Source of the DNA: Pseudo-nitzschia pungens
Lineage: Eukaryota > Bacillariophyta > Bacillariophyceae > Bacillariales > Bacillariaceae
DNA: 64,000 bases
Direction of reading: 5' to 3'
NCBI GenBank assembly: GCA_037355855.1
Contig: CM074758.1
Coordinates: forward strand, 2,701,001 to 2,765,000
Position 1 is the stretch's first letter. Each line of letters opens with the position of its first letter. Below the pieces are notes generated by a model. That model was not told where the DNA came from. It saw nothing but the letters and a program-made list of their open reading frames with translations, and did not search any database. Below, piece by piece: positions 52,016 through 63,547 of this stretch. The translations under genes were made by a program, and so were the position numbers.

Positions 52016-53171
52016 TAACAAATACCTGCATGGTGCCGCAGTGGACGTCATTAAAAAGAGTTTCATTGGGAGAAAAAGAAGAAGAAGAAGCAACACGATT
52101 CGCCAGGCTGCTGGTCAACAGATTTCCCCTTTGAGAGAAAACAAGAAATAGTAAATGGTATTACCATCACTGTGGGAAGTTGAGGTTAGTATTACTGGTG
52201 AGTTTCCTTTCTGTGAACAAGTAAAAACAGTACAAAGTAGTAGCTACCGGTAGTAGTATTATTCATTGCAGTACTTCCTTCATGATTTGGGTAAGGCATG
52301 GCAAGAAGAAAGCCAATGCTACAACTACCTCCTACTGGAAGAATACCTCCAGAATACTTCTACTAGTACTACTACTAGTGTCTTGGTCTTCGAATGTATG
52401 AGCATATCGCTTTTCATTGTAATGCAGCAAAAACACGCATTCTTCAACTACAGGAGTATTTTCTCATGGATTTATTTGCAAACGGCAAAGTCAAATGTTG
52501 CAGTGCCACCAGTCCTACCATGTTGCTGGTACTAGTATCCGAACGGACTCACTCCACCAGCAGGAAAGAATCGAAAGCACGTACTAGTACGGCTTTTTGA
52601 TTCTGTCCACAGTCCCCTGAGAGCCGACACAAATCCGAAATCCCACCGCAACTTACCTACAACACCTTTCGGTAGGAGTAATCCGACGACAACAATGCGA
52701 GTCCTTTGCACATGCAACCACAGATCCATGGTACACGTAGTCCGGAGGTCACGGCGCAACGTCTTCCAGGGGCAATACAAAGGCGTCCTCGACGATGAAC
52801 GATTCGTTCGCGTCAAATTAGTGGAACGCTGGGATGGGACGTGATGAAACGAGACAGAAATTTCAATACCGACTCACGCCTTCCATTTGTTTCAAAATCA
52901 TGGTTTCGGTGAGATTGTGGGTGCGCGAAAGCGAGTGACAAAAACACACGAAAATGGAGAGGTCGATTTCAACAAAACGCTTCTTGGTCTGGTGAGACCA
53001 CTTGGTCTGGTGAGACCAAGCAATCGCCCAATTGCGGATCCAGCCTGCAACGATAGTAGCGTGTTTCAAGGAATTGAATTACGAAGCCAAACGAACAATA
53101 GGGTGCGCAGGGATGCGATTCATTCATGCATTTTATTGTAGAAATTCTTCGTTCTAGAGTGCGGTTTCGTG
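52016..53171. other. Intergenic; possible very short ORF
   Basis: It holds a GAAGAAGAAGAAGAAG run (52077-52093), ACTAGTACTACTACTAGT (about 52361) and a duplicated TTGGTCTGGTGAGACCA (52984-53018, itself palindromic around GGTCTGGTGAGACC). A 49-codon plus frame at 52695-52844 (ends VKLVERWDGT) might be a small gene or an exon, with low support. Confidence 0.35.
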
Positions 53172-56111
53172 TTATGAATGCTCCCTCCAGTGTCGTGGAT
53201 TGCTATCCATCGAACCAAAATCTCCGTGCTCGACCTCGGTTGTGTGGAAAACAACCAACGCAAACGACCATAAATGGAGGATCATCAGATAGAGCAGCAG
53301 ACCCAACCGAGCGAAGGGTTCGTGCCGCATGAACGATCCGGTGTCCACCATCCACGAGTCAATAGCGTCGATAGTGAGAGCTACTTGGTCCAGTGCCCCC
53401 CCACTGCCCGCTGGATTTCTCCCGGACGTGAAACAAGGCAGGGCAGATCGAATCGATCGCACACCCCGAGACGATCCCCCCTTGATTCGTCGTCGACTCG
53501 AAAATGTGCTGCCATTGTAGTTGTTGCCGGCATTTTCGACGTCGTATGCGTGTGAACGAGGAGAAGTCATGGCACTCTTTGGATTGTAGCTCGCCTTCTC
53601 GGCTTCATCGGCTCGGGCATTGGCTGCGCGAAGACGTCCTTTCAGGGTCAAGACCTCGGATTTGGCATTTTTGGCAAGGGTTTGCTGACGCAGGAGTTCC
53701 TCGGAAAGCTGAGTTATCTCTTGTTTTGCGGCCTCTAATTCCCTCCTCGATGCCACCTGAGGCTTCGACACGACACCGGTGAGAGAGTTGGTTTTGCCCG
53801 CGATGTACTCGCTTTCCATCACACTGTTGCTGCTGCCGGAGCGTCCCGGTTCTTGTTGAAGAGCCCGCATCGAGTCCTGCAATCGGTGAATCGTGGATTC
53901 CAAATCCGCAACCTTGCGATCGTGTTGGTGCTCCCGTGCTTGCGCCGACGAAAATTCTTGTTCCCTTTCTCGAGACACGTCGGCGAGCTCTTGTTGGAGA
54001 GCCTCTCGTCGTTGCGTCTCCATGGTCAGCTGAACGCGGACAGAATCTAGCTCCTCTGCAACTTGTTCGAATTGTTCCTTGTACTGAGATCCATCCGCCC
54101 CCTGCTGCTGTTCTTGGCCCGGTGACACTCCCGGAACTCCACCGCCTCTCGCCAATGCCGAATTTTGCTGTTGAAGCTGCTGCTTTGCCAGCGTCAGGGC
54201 CGAACCCATTTCCAGGATGGTCTGCTCCAATTCGGCTTCTCTTGCCTGTCTCTGTGCCATTTGTTTTGCGTGAAGGGCCGTCGCTTCGTCCAGCTCTTCC
54301 CTCGCCCGTTGTTCCCTGGCGGCAACCGTTTCTGCCGATTCCAGCGACGATTCCACCTGTTGCTGAAGCTTTGTCTCGTGACCAACCACCTGGTCGAGCT
54401 TCGTTTGCAGGGCTTCTTTTTCCGCGGTGATCTCTGCCAGCTTCTTGAGCGCCTCCTTTTCTCTCTGGTTTGCGTCACGCAGTTCTCGGATCGAATCTCC
54501 TCCCTCTTGTTGTCTGAGCGCTTCTTCCGATTCGTACCGTTCTTTCCATTCACCAATGGTTGTTTCGTATTCCTGTCGCATCTTGTCCAGGGCTGCCTGG
54601 TGGTCGCGCTGCAGGTCTTCCATTTCGTCTTCGTGATCGTCCAAAAGGTCTTCCCGCTCTTCCTTGGCATTAGTGCGTATTTGTTCCATTTCTTCTCCGG
54701 CTCGCAAGAGTTCCTTGGCCTGCGCCTCTACCTCGCGCTCGGTGGCCTTTAGTTTTTCATCCAGAGTGCCTGTTTTTTGTTCGAGCTCTTGTTTTTCGGC
54801 CTCTCTTTGCGCTAGCTCCTCTTTGAGTTTGGCAAGCTGAGACTGCAAGGATTGGATTGTCTTGTTCTTCGAAGTCAACACTTGCTGCTGCTGTTGCAGT
54901 TTCTGCTTTTGCTCTTGGATTTTGACAGCACTTTCGTTTTTACTACTGTTGCTGTTGCCGGAAGCAGCAGCAGGAGTTTTCGAATCGGCAGCGGTAGGAG
55001 TCGACGCGATTACGTCTTCTTTCGGAGTTGCTTTGTTCGGCGGCGGCCCAGTTGGAACAGGTTTCTTTTCGGGCTTGCTTTTGCTTTTATTGCTATCATT
55101 CTTTGTGTCATCCATCTGTCTTGGCGATTGTTCGCGAGATTCAGTAGGTTTCGACGTTTTCATGCTGCCACTGGACGGCGGCAACTTCTCGACAACTCTG
55201 GAAGGAGCATCGGAGGAGTCAGCAGCGACATTATCAGTGGTAGGAGCAGGAGGATCAACGTCGTTTCCTTTCAACAGTGAGTCCAATTTCGGTTTGTCAC
55301 TATCTTCACTGCCGGTATCGGCGCGGCTCGTTCTATCGGATTCCTGTGGTTCCGCACTGACCACTACAGCGTCTTTTGAGATTTTCGGTTTTGGCGATAA
55401 TGAATTGCCACCGGTGGTTTCCTCCTCGGATGATGAGTTCGGATCAACATCTTTCGTCGTGATTTGTTCCTGCTGTTGTGTGTCGTTATCGTTGTTGTTT
55501 GTTGTTTCCGGAGGCACTGCACCGCCCTTGCCTCCGGGAGATTGTAAAGGATCCGAGTCATCGCCGATGCCGCCGCCGTCAGCTATGCTGACCTCCTCGT
55601 TCGCAGTATCTTTCCCAGCCTCGCTTTTTGCACGGGCCTCGATAGTCCCAACTTCAGTAGCATCCAAATCTTTTTTGGCATCGTCCGACTCTTTTTCATT
55701 ATCATTGTTTTCGTTGGCATCGAAATCTACGATATCGCCAAAATCATCGTCATCGGTCGAGAATTTAGTATCGTCCGCGAATTCATCGTCTTGAAAGAAT
55801 GCATCCTCGTCGTCGTCAAAATAGTCGTCGCCAGAATCATCGTCGTAGTCATCATCGTCGTACGAATCGGTGTCGTTGTTGTAATTGTTGTTGTAATTGT
55901 TGTTGTTGTTGTTGCTGCTGCTGCCGGTTCCGGCCATTGCGATGTTGCTCGTGAGGGCGCTAGCGTTGCTTGCCAGCGTATTGTTCAGTCTCCTCAAATT
56001 GTTGGAGATACCGGCGGTTGTCGCTTGCTCGGCTACTGTTTCGGCGACCGTTTCTGCCTGTCCATCCAGATTTTCCAGGAGGTTGTTGACCGAAGACAGC
56101 CATCTCGACAT
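53172..56111 (-). CDS. Golgin-84 (GOLGA5) homologue
   Basis: 979 residues, ATG at 56111. Golgin-84 is a Golgi-membrane coiled-coil tether for intra-Golgi vesicles. The N-terminus MSRWLSSVNNLLENLD matches the conserved golgin-84 start. There is a long acidic and Ser/Asn/Asp-rich disordered region to ~390, coiled coil ~395-830 rich in Gln/Glu/Lys heptads, and a C-terminal anchor (LYLMILHLWSFALVVF) near residue 945 preceded by IDSWMVDTGSFMRHEPFARL. That layout, N-terminal motif plus tail anchor with HLW, is diagnostic. The acidic region uses a run of AAC (Asn) codons, seen as GTTGTT on the plus strand at 55875-55915. Single exon. Confidence 0.9.
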   Translation of the reverse strand: MSRWLSSVNNLLENLDGQAETVAETVAEQATTAGISNNLRRLNNTLASNASALTSNIAMAGTGSSSNNNNNNYNNNYNNDTDSYDDDDYDDDSGDDYFDDDEDAFFQDDEFADDTKFSTDDDDFGDIVDFDANENNDNEKESDDAKKDLDATEVGTIEARAKSEAGKDTANEEVSIADGGGIGDDSDPLQSPGGKGGAVPPETTNNNDNDTQQQEQITTKDVDPNSSSEEETTGGNSLSPKPKISKDAVVVSAEPQESDRTSRADTGSEDSDKPKLDSLLKGNDVDPPAPTTDNVAADSSDAPSRVVEKLPPSSGSMKTSKPTESREQSPRQMDDTKNDSNKSKSKPEKKPVPTGPPPNKATPKEDVIASTPTAADSKTPAAASGNSNSSKNESAVKIQEQKQKLQQQQQVLTSKNKTIQSLQSQLAKLKEELAQREAEKQELEQKTGTLDEKLKATEREVEAQAKELLRAGEEMEQIRTNAKEEREDLLDDHEDEMEDLQRDHQAALDKMRQEYETTIGEWKERYESEEALRQQEGGDSIRELRDANQREKEALKKLAEITAEKEALQTKLDQVVGHETKLQQQVESSLESAETVAAREQRAREELDEATALHAKQMAQRQAREAELEQTILEMGSALTLAKQQLQQQNSALARGGGVPGVSPGQEQQQGADGSQYKEQFEQVAEELDSVRVQLTMETQRREALQQELADVSREREQEFSSAQAREHQHDRKVADLESTIHRLQDSMRALQQEPGRSGSSNSVMESEYIAGKTNSLTGVVSKPQVASRRELEAAKQEITQLSEELLRQQTLAKNAKSEVLTLKGRLRAANARADEAEKASYNPKSAMTSPRSHAYDVENAGNNYNGSTFSSRRRIKGGSSRGVRSIRSALPCFTSGRNPAGSGGALDQVALTIDAIDSWMVDTGSFMRHEPFARLGLLLYLMILHLWSFALVVFHTTEVEHGDFGSMDSNPRHWREHS

Positions 56112-56664
56112 GGTTGGATTTTTGGTTCAAAAAAATTAAGTAATAGTAATGCTTACACCGGAACTCGCCGGTTGGATTTTTTCGGAGGATGGCAACGACA
56201 ACAGGCGCTGCACTGAATAGTGTGGTTGTGGATTCTTAGATCCGGTTCGTATTTTTCTGCAGGGAAGCAATGGGGAAGGCCAAAGACTTTAAGCTTGAGA
56301 TAAGATGACAAGATAGGCACTTCTGATGTAACGGTTCGTGTTGTATGGAAGATTGTTTTCGTGAATGACCATGAAAGAGTTCGTGTTTGTTCCTGATTTT
56401 TTTGCGGGAATGGCATTTCGAGTTACGAGTGGGTAAACCTTAGAATTATCCGTTTCACGTGTCAAATCAGGGGTGATAATAGGAGGGGGTGCGCCACGAT
56501 ATCACCCCTGTGTCAAATACCGGTAGAAAAGTTTGTATTCCTACACCTACCAACATTATGCACTTGTCAGATAACCTTAGCATGATTGTTATCGCAATGC
56601 TTAATGCTCATCAAATACTGTAATAATAACTGAATCTAATTACAGTGCGTGTAGTTGGAATTGT
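56112..56664. other. Intergenic
   Basis: The golgin promoter is at its left end and the RRS1 3' UTR at its right. No repeat or gene was recognised. Confidence 0.4.
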
Positions 56665-58295
56665 CTATTTCACACGCTTCTTTGTCATTTTCTTCATCTT
56701 ACCAACCCCAGCTCGACCCTTCTTCTTTCGGAAAGAGGAAGCTCCGAGTCCATCGTTGAATTCGTAATCATACGCCGTCTCTCCCGTAGCCAGCTGTCCC
56801 TTTCGGATGGCCTTGGCCTTGGCAACTCCACCTCCATTCATTACAGCCTTCAAAATCTTCATCGACGAGTCTCCCTCCGATTGCAACACCTTCTTGTCGG
56901 TGGGGTTCTCAAACTTGCGCTTCTTCGTCTTCGACAGGGCCTTTTTCCGTTCGGGTTCGCCCTCTCGCATCTTGTCGAATTTTCCGAGGGACGCCGTGGA
57001 TCTCTGAACCGCAGACAAGGCGGCCAGCGTCGAGCTCTTGCCCCGCAACTTGTTGTCGGCGGCCCTGCCCGGATCGTTGCTGTTTTTCAAATCGATCGGC
57101 AAACCGACGGGCGCCGACCGAGAATCCTTTTGACCGGCCTCCTTGCCCGCCTTGTACGACTGTTCCCGGGACTTCATGGTGCGGCGGGTCGCACCCTTGG
57201 GCAGGTTGCCGGCGCGCTCCTCGTTCTTCATTCGGCGCTCGATGTTGCGATCGATCCGGGCGCGTTTTTCCTCCCTCTGTTTCTCCCACGGATCCTCGTA
57301 GGGATCATCGTTCGCACCAACCTCCATGATCGGCCATTCGCCTTCCTTCCTGTTGGCCTTTTCGTATCCGTGACGGAACATCCAGGTCCCGGTGGTTTCG
57401 TCCCAGACCTTCCTCGATCGTTTCTCCTTGTTGAGAGGGATTCCCTTTGCTTTGGCGAATTTCTCCCACTTTGTTTCTTGCTTCGGTGGGGGTGGTGGCT
57501 GCCGTGGGAATTTGTTGAGTAAAGGCAAGAACGCAAATTCGTTTCGTAAGCATCCGTTCGAAAAAGAGGCAACGAACAAAACAATGGAATCCCACACCCA
57601 CAACGAATGCAAGACAAAAAAAAAAAAAAACAATTTCCTCTCCGACATATTTCACTTCGTGTACGTACCATCGCTCGAGGGAGGCGAACCTCGTCGTAGG
57701 TAGGCAACGTTACCAACGGACCGGCATCGCTCGCTTCTGTCGGAAGCTCCCACAGGGCTCGAATGAGCTGGGTGCAACCGTCCGTGGCTTTTGCCAGTAA
57801 GTATTCTTCGTTGACTTCTAACGTCGATTGGTTCAGGGGAATTTCTTCGCCATTGTTCTCCTCGGTATTTTTCTTTTTCTTCGAACCTTTGTACAAAGAA
57901 GCCATTGCGAGTTGATCCGTGTTGATGGCCAGCATATTGCGGAGATCAAAGGTGTACGGTTCGGACGGGAGTGCCGCCGCGGGTCCATCGTCGGCGTCGT
58001 CCGGGTCCTCGTCACTATCGTCGTCATCGTTGTCGCTTTCTTCGTCCTCGTTTGCTCCCTTGAACAAAGAAGCCGCTACGTCTTCCTCTCCTTCGGATCC
58101 AGATTCGCTTTCCGAATCGTCGTCATCACTGCCCGAACCAGAATCGCTGTTGCTATCGTCGTCGTCGTCGTCGTCGCTGCCGTCGGAATCGTCTGGTTCG
58201 GAATGATCGTCGCTGTCTTCGACTCTTTCCTCCTCCACAATTTCTTCGCGCTTCGATTTCTTGCCCTTGCGAGCCGCTTGCTTCTTTTGCGCCAT
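56665..58295 (-). CDS. RRS1: Ribosome biogenesis regulatory protein RRS1 homologue, two exons
   Basis: Nucleolar factor needed for 60S subunit assembly (RRS1 works with RPF2 to load 5S RNP). Exon 1 is 58295-57669 and exon 2 is 57498-56665; the 170-bp intron has GTACGT and GGCAG ends and holds a long T run on the coding strand. The joined protein is about 486 residues. Start at 58295 (MAQKKQAARKGKK, good context) is preferred over an ATG 24 bases upstream. Family features: TQLIRALWELP followed by LPTYDEVRLPRA, then KWEKFAKAKGI, WDETTGTWMFRHGYEKA and NDDPYEDPW, the conserved RRS1 core. The N-terminal extension is Asp/Ser/Glu-rich (~residues 20-100) and longer than usual; the C-terminus is basic. 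Confidence 0.93.
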
Positions 58296-58319
58296 GACAG
58301 ATAACGCGGAAAGTGTCAC

Positions 58320-59294
58320 GAGGGATTTTCTGCTTTATGGATCTTCGTTGTGTTTGCTTTGCGGTCGCAAATTTCTTTCTCAACAGCCGGGCCGAAAGCC
58401 AACTCGTTCTCTCAGAGCGAGAAAGCGGTGTGAAAAAATAAATACTCGTACTCGTACACGTACCAAGTAAGTTTACCTTGTGCGAACGCCTCAACCAACG
58501 AGTTTCGACACTGAAAAATCTCTTTTTTGAAACTTCGTAAGAACCGGGAAAAAGCTCGTCGTTCGACACGAGAAACGAATGGTGCTTACTGAGAAAGACG
58601 TACGACTAAAGGACTATTTCGTATGATGGGTACTAATAACTCATACTCTCTCTAGGTATTGGTAAATACGTTCTTTAAAGTTCACTCATGCTGTATGTGC
58701 TTGTATGGAGGGGTCTCGCTTGTACTGTATGTACGTGTACCAACCGTGTTGTCATCCTTGATATTCGAACCATTTTTGTTCTATCGTAGAAGTCTGCGTG
58801 ACGATAAACAAACAGACACAGTATTAGGGTGCCTCTGGCCCTCAACAATGACTTGAAACCATATTTGTTTTTATTATCAATGGATAAATTTTGACTATAG
58901 CCTGATATCAATTGATCCTGTCAGCTGGTCGCGCGTATCCGAATATTGAGTTTCTTCAAAAATCAACTCCGAAACTTGCTCCAAACGTAATTTTCGTTGC
59001 AAAACAACACCATCATGTAACTTTTTTTAACTGCTTTGATTTCGATTGTTGAAAATACTGGCACCATCCTTGTCGGCAACATCGAAGCTCAGCAGTTCCA
59101 CGACAGTTCGGCGTTGTTATGGATGTTCCATACGTCACAGAAGACTCTTGGTCGAAATCACAATCAAAATAACTACGAAGTAAGATCTTGCTTCTACATC
59201 TACTGAACTCAATAACAAACAAAAAAGCTAAACGACAGATATTACCATTCTAAAGTTAAATTAGCACTGTGCTTTCGTCCCAAGATAAGTATGA
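58320..59294. other. Intergenic
   Basis: Between RRS1 and the kinase 3' end. It contains TACTCGTACTCGTACACGTA at about 58443 and other GTAC-rich words. No supported gene. Confidence 0.4.
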
Positions 59295-60875
59295 TCACTG
59301 CTTATTATTGGTGACGTTGTGTTCCTCGACAACTTTTGTAAGGCTAGCAGCGCATTGCAAAGGCACAACCGGATCTCCGTGGTGGGAAGGGTAGTCACCT
59401 TGCGCCACTTCATAGAGTTCCTCTCCTTTCTGTTCATCTCCCTTGATCCATGGATGCAGTTGTGCTTGCCGAATGCTCATGCGCTTCTCGGGATCTTTTC
59501 TGGTCAAATCTGAAATAAACATAGTTGCTTCTCTAGGTATTTCGTCGGTATCGCGTACTCGGAAATCAGGCTTCGGTTCCTTCACCTCTTCCGGTTCCGC
59601 TTTGCCAAACAAACAACAACACGTTGCAACTGTGTCGTCAAATTCGGCCGACGCCTTTTGCCCGTGGTATTTTCGCATGTACCTCGAAATAGTCGAATTT
59701 GGAGGAACACCCGTCAAAATGACCCGTAGAGTCCACCCTACCGAGTAGGCGTCTACGATCATACCGTAATCGGCAACGCATTCTGTCAGAGCGGCGTTTG
59801 TCTTGGTTTGATCTTCAATAGTTTTATTTCGCAGGTCGTGTTTGATCTCTGGTGCGGCGTATGCTTTGGTCCCCAACGCACTCATGGATCGCACCTTAAA
59901 TTGCGTCAGAGATTCACGCCTATCGCGAGTGGGAGTCGGTTTGGTTGGAACATTTGATTCTTTGACTTCAGTTACCTCTTTGATTTCTTCCAGATTTGAA
60001 ACATTGGATTTCCTTCTCCTTGGATTTTCGGTATCTTGCATCGTCGCAGTCCTCATAGCGTTCGCTGCTTGTGTAATTAACGCTAATTCATCATCCTCGT
60101 CGTCATCGTCATCCGACCCAGATGTCGTCTTTACTGGATCGGGTGGTGGTCCTTTCGATTCCAAAGCAATACTATTGCGCATATGCCGTCTTGGTTTTTT
60201 CTGCAGATCCTCGGAAACTTCATCAGCATCGTCCTCAAACAAGATTTCACTCGCATCTAAGGCTCTAGCGAAACCAAAGTCGACCAACATCACTTTCCAT
60301 TTGTTGCGTGCGACCATCTCTTCAATTTCCGGACCATCACTCCAGATTGAGTTGTCACGACTGTAATCGTAGTACTCGACGGGACGAATTTCTGTATTTT
60401 CAAGAATAAGATTTGTTGGTTTTATATCACGATGCAATACACCCCGACCGTGTAGATAGGATACAGCTGCAACCAAGTCCCTGGAAATCAATCGACAGAG
60501 AGACAACCCTATGGCACCTCGCTTCGAGACGACCCTTTGGAGATTAGGCCCTCGGGCTAGCTGGAGAGCTACCAATCGACTGGCACCTTTGTATACGGGA
60601 AATTCTCGGATAAGGCGTATCACATTTGGATGTTTCAACTCTGAAAGGATAGATATTTCTCGCTGAGCGTATACCTTTCCTTTTTCTTCCTTGATCTCAA
60701 TGTTTTTTACCGCAACAAACTCGTCATCAAATTCGTCAACAGCTTTGCTCTTCCGCTGACACATCCAAACCAAACCGAAGCTTCCTTTCCCCAATACCTC
60801 AATTCTTTCGTACATCTTTTCGGCCTCCTTCGGCCACGCTTCTTCGCGAAAGACGTCAAGATGATCCATGTTCAT
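59295..60875 (-). CDS. Serine/threonine protein kinase with long activation-segment insertion
   Basis: 526 residues, ATG at 60875, single exon. Kinase landmarks: Gly loop GKGSFGLVW (~29-37), VAVKNIEIK Lys (~57), catalytic HRDIKPTN (~145), DFG in LVDFGFARAL (~205), and GTKAYAAPEI (~345). Between DFG and APE there are about 135 residues, against roughly 20-30 in ordinary kinases; the insertion is Asp/Glu- and Ser-rich with several basic Ser sites (RRKS, RRES). The C-lobe is short and followed by a tail. It may belong to a NEK- or CAMK-like group; I cannot assign it more closely. No membrane segment or regulatory domain is visible. Confidence 0.85.
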   Translation of the reverse strand: MNMDHLDVFREEAWPKEAEKMYERIEVLGKGSFGLVWMCQRKSKAVDEFDDEFVAVKNIEIKEEKGKVYAQREISILSELKHPNVIRLIREFPVYKGASRLVALQLARGPNLQRVVSKRGAIGLSLCRLISRDLVAAVSYLHGRGVLHRDIKPTNLILENTEIRPVEYYDYSRDNSIWSDGPEIEEMVARNKWKVMLVDFGFARALDASEILFEDDADEVSEDLQKKPRRHMRNSIALESKGPPPDPVKTTSGSDDDDDEDDELALITQAANAMRTATMQDTENPRRRKSNVSNLEEIKEVTEVKESNVPTKPTPTRDRRESLTQFKVRSMSALGTKAYAAPEIKHDLRNKTIEDQTKTNAALTECVADYGMIVDAYSVGWTLRVILTGVPPNSTISRYMRKYHGQKASAEFDDTVATCCCLFGKAEPEEVKEPKPDFRVRDTDEIPREATMFISDLTRKDPEKRMSIRQAQLHPWIKGDEQKGEELYEVAQGDYPSHHGDPVVPLQCAASLTKVVEEHNVTNNKQ

Positions 60876-62553
60876 GATTATATCTATTTATACGCTATTT
60901 CAGCTCAAACGACCACACAACTTTTTTCCTTTGTTATTCAGAGAAAGCAGCCATGGGATGGGAACCGGACAATGGATCTTTTAGTATTGGAATGATTGAC
61001 TCTTTTTTGTATCATTTCCTTTGGAATATCCCGATTTTCATCTCGTCTTGAGAATAGCGTACCTCGTTTGCGTTCCTTTCAACGTCAATCTTTTAAGTCA
61101 GGCACTAACGGCTGAAGTTGTCGGGACCTGTAAGACAGATGCCGCTATGACACTGCTTTTCTAAACACCAAAGTTTGGTGAAATGCTTGGAACTGACCGA
61201 GGACACGGTCAACTAGCCTTGCGATAGTTACTTGGAAGAATGACAACCAAGTACAGTTTTTGTATCATTTACAGTAAGTTAAGGTTTACCCGTACAATTA
61301 CGTCGATAATAGTATTATGCCAATCCATATCCTTTTTCTTCCTCGCACTCTGGCCCCGCGATACCATCATCATTATTATACTTTTTAATTATTTTTTGCG
61401 TTATGAAACACCCGCATGACACCTGTTCTTTACCCCAAGAAGTTTGCCATTCCATCCAAATAGTCCGTTAGGAAGAAGCTTGATGAATCAATCTCAATCA
61501 CGTTGTTGGTAGTGCAAGTAAAAATTGCGACCAAAATGGTTCATATTTTTTGAAGCCCCTGCCAATCTCAACGGAAAACGGATGCAGCTGCTGCGAGCCA
61601 AAAGCGCGCCCACGGAGCATCTTTACGATGATATAAATTATGAAGTACAAGTACGAAGTAATTACTACGTACTAAGTAAACCTTACTTCGTATTAGTATT
61701 ACTTCTACTAATATTGCTACGTATTATGACTTCCACATCAGGACCGCAGTACAGGTAAGGTTACTGTACTCGTATCGTGTATGTTGTACTACGTAAACTT
61801 TACGTATTCTTATTATTGAGAGAAAAAAAATACTCCTTCGGGTTTGAGGTTCGATAATCTTACGATACTACAGAATTCCTATTAGCTGTCCCCGGGTTTC
61901 AGTAGAAATTAGTAGTCGGGGACGTAGAACCGGGGGACAGCTGATAAGAACTTTGTAGTAAGGTAAGATTACCTGTGAACCTGACTCTTACCTGGTACAA
62001 GGTATTGTCCTTACGAAGTAGTACGAGCAACTTAGTTTTAATCTAATACCGCTTACTTATCCCATAATTCTCTCAAAATCATAATACCGGTAACTTACAG
62101 TAAGCCTTAGGAGTAACCTTACGGTAAGATCTTACTCATACTTGTCATACTTTGTATTCATGTACACGTAGAGTATATTTGTACGTTGATACGTTATCAG
62201 GTGATGAGTGATGAAGCGAACTTTCTCACACCAAGAAAAGGAGAAAAAAATGATGACGAAAAAGATATTATTTTCCCCGACAACGGAATCATGAACAGCT
62301 GTGCGGATGACAATGAGAAGGTTACGTAAGGCCTACCGTACGTAACAAGCAGCATCATTCTGGAGGAGAATGCTGATGAGCATCCCATTTCCACGCCTTC
62401 GTATCGAAAAATTCCGATCCCTACACATACCTTACTTGTACTCTCTCGAATAAAATTCATTCCTTTCATTGACGCATTCAGTCCTCGCAAATTCGGTTGG
62501 ATCCATCGAAGATATTGAGCTGTCGGAGGAGGAAGTGTGAAACGAACGAGAAG
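60876..62553. other. Long intergenic region with GTAC islands and a hairpin
   Basis: No supported gene. It holds GTAC/TACG/TTACG-rich stretches at 61640-61830 and 61960-62170. A hairpin at about 61880-61945 has arms TTAGCTGTCCCCGGGTT and AACCGGGGGACAGCTGA with a ~30-base loop. Frames at 61525-61758 and 62197-62490 lack domains. Confidence 0.5.
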
Positions 62554-63238
62554 ATGACATTGTCAGGGAAGATTGTTGGCAGTTTGCTTCGATTCTTCGT
62601 GTTGTTGGGGGTTGTGTCTGAATTCCACTCTCGCGTGGACATTGCAAGCGCATTTTTGACTACAACGACCTCGGCTTCTTCTTGCGCCTTCTTCTGCAAT
62701 CAGCACGATCAGTAAAGTCCCCTGTAGAGGGTGGGAACAACAGATCCGACACGGGCAGGAATTGTTCTCTACTCCGCCACCGTTGTCGCCTCTATCCAAC
62801 AACGAGGATTACGACTATGACGACTATACAACCGAAGAAGTCACAAATATGCACAACGTGATTGTATCGTTGAGCGAGGAATCCAACGACGATGTCCGAC
62901 GAGCTCGCCTCCAGCAAATAATGGAAATTGCCCTGGCAGGACCCAATGGTGGACCCAAGCGATTTTCCTTGTTGTTTGAGAGGGTGCTCACACAGGTAGG
63001 AGAAAAGGTTCAGAAAGATGCTAGGGAAAAGTATGCGAAACAGGCAGCAGACCTGGAAGAGGAAAACAAAAATGGGGAGAGTCCCAGCGAGCCAGCGTCC
63101 GGAACCGACGACACGGAGTCCGCCGAAACCCCAGAAGTAAAGGAACCGCGAGAGAAGACAGCAGAGGAACTCCAGTTGTGGGCCCTGGTTGACATGATGA
63201 TCCAATCAAAGACCATAATAAAGAAACACAAACTCTAA
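62554..63238 (+). CDS. Candidate plastid-targeted small protein, frame break or unresolved intron
   Basis: The ATG at 62554 opens a signal-peptide-like segment (LLRFFVLLGVVSEF) followed by ASAF at the expected cleavage point and a Ser/Thr-rich stretch, the bipartite presequence that sends proteins to the diatom complex plastid. That frame stops at 62715. The downstream frame, open from 62660 to the stop at 63238, reads on as an acidic, coiled, Glu/Lys-rich protein (NNEDYDYDDYTTEEV ... ELQLWALVDMMIQSKTIIKKHKL) one base out of register. A GTAAAG donor at 62712 with an acceptor at 62874 would join in frame, but the acceptor is weak; a one-base indel is also possible. Function unknown; family not recognised. 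Confidence 0.5.
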
Positions 63239-63547
63239 TAAATAAAGTCCGAAGTGTTAAAGACCTCTGGTTCCATGTTTCCACACCTCGTAGCTTTCTG
63301 TCAGTCTGTCGTTTACGCAAGAGTTGTGTTTCGCGTATACTCGGTATCGATGAAGTGCAAGAACGGGTAGAAGCGCTAAACTCTAGCACAACAGGTAACT
63401 CAAGAAAACTAGAAAATCATGCTACTATGTACTTCGGAGTGCAGGACTACAGACTTTGCATTCGTGGATATTTCTGATGGTGGCTCTTCCATTATTCGTG
63501 TTTTATGGTATGTATTCGTTAGTTCAGAACGTGATTCTGGGTTGCTC
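63239..63547. other. Intergenic
   Basis: AATAAA at 63238-63243 lies right after the previous stop and may be its polyadenylation signal. No gene was seen. Confidence 0.4.
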
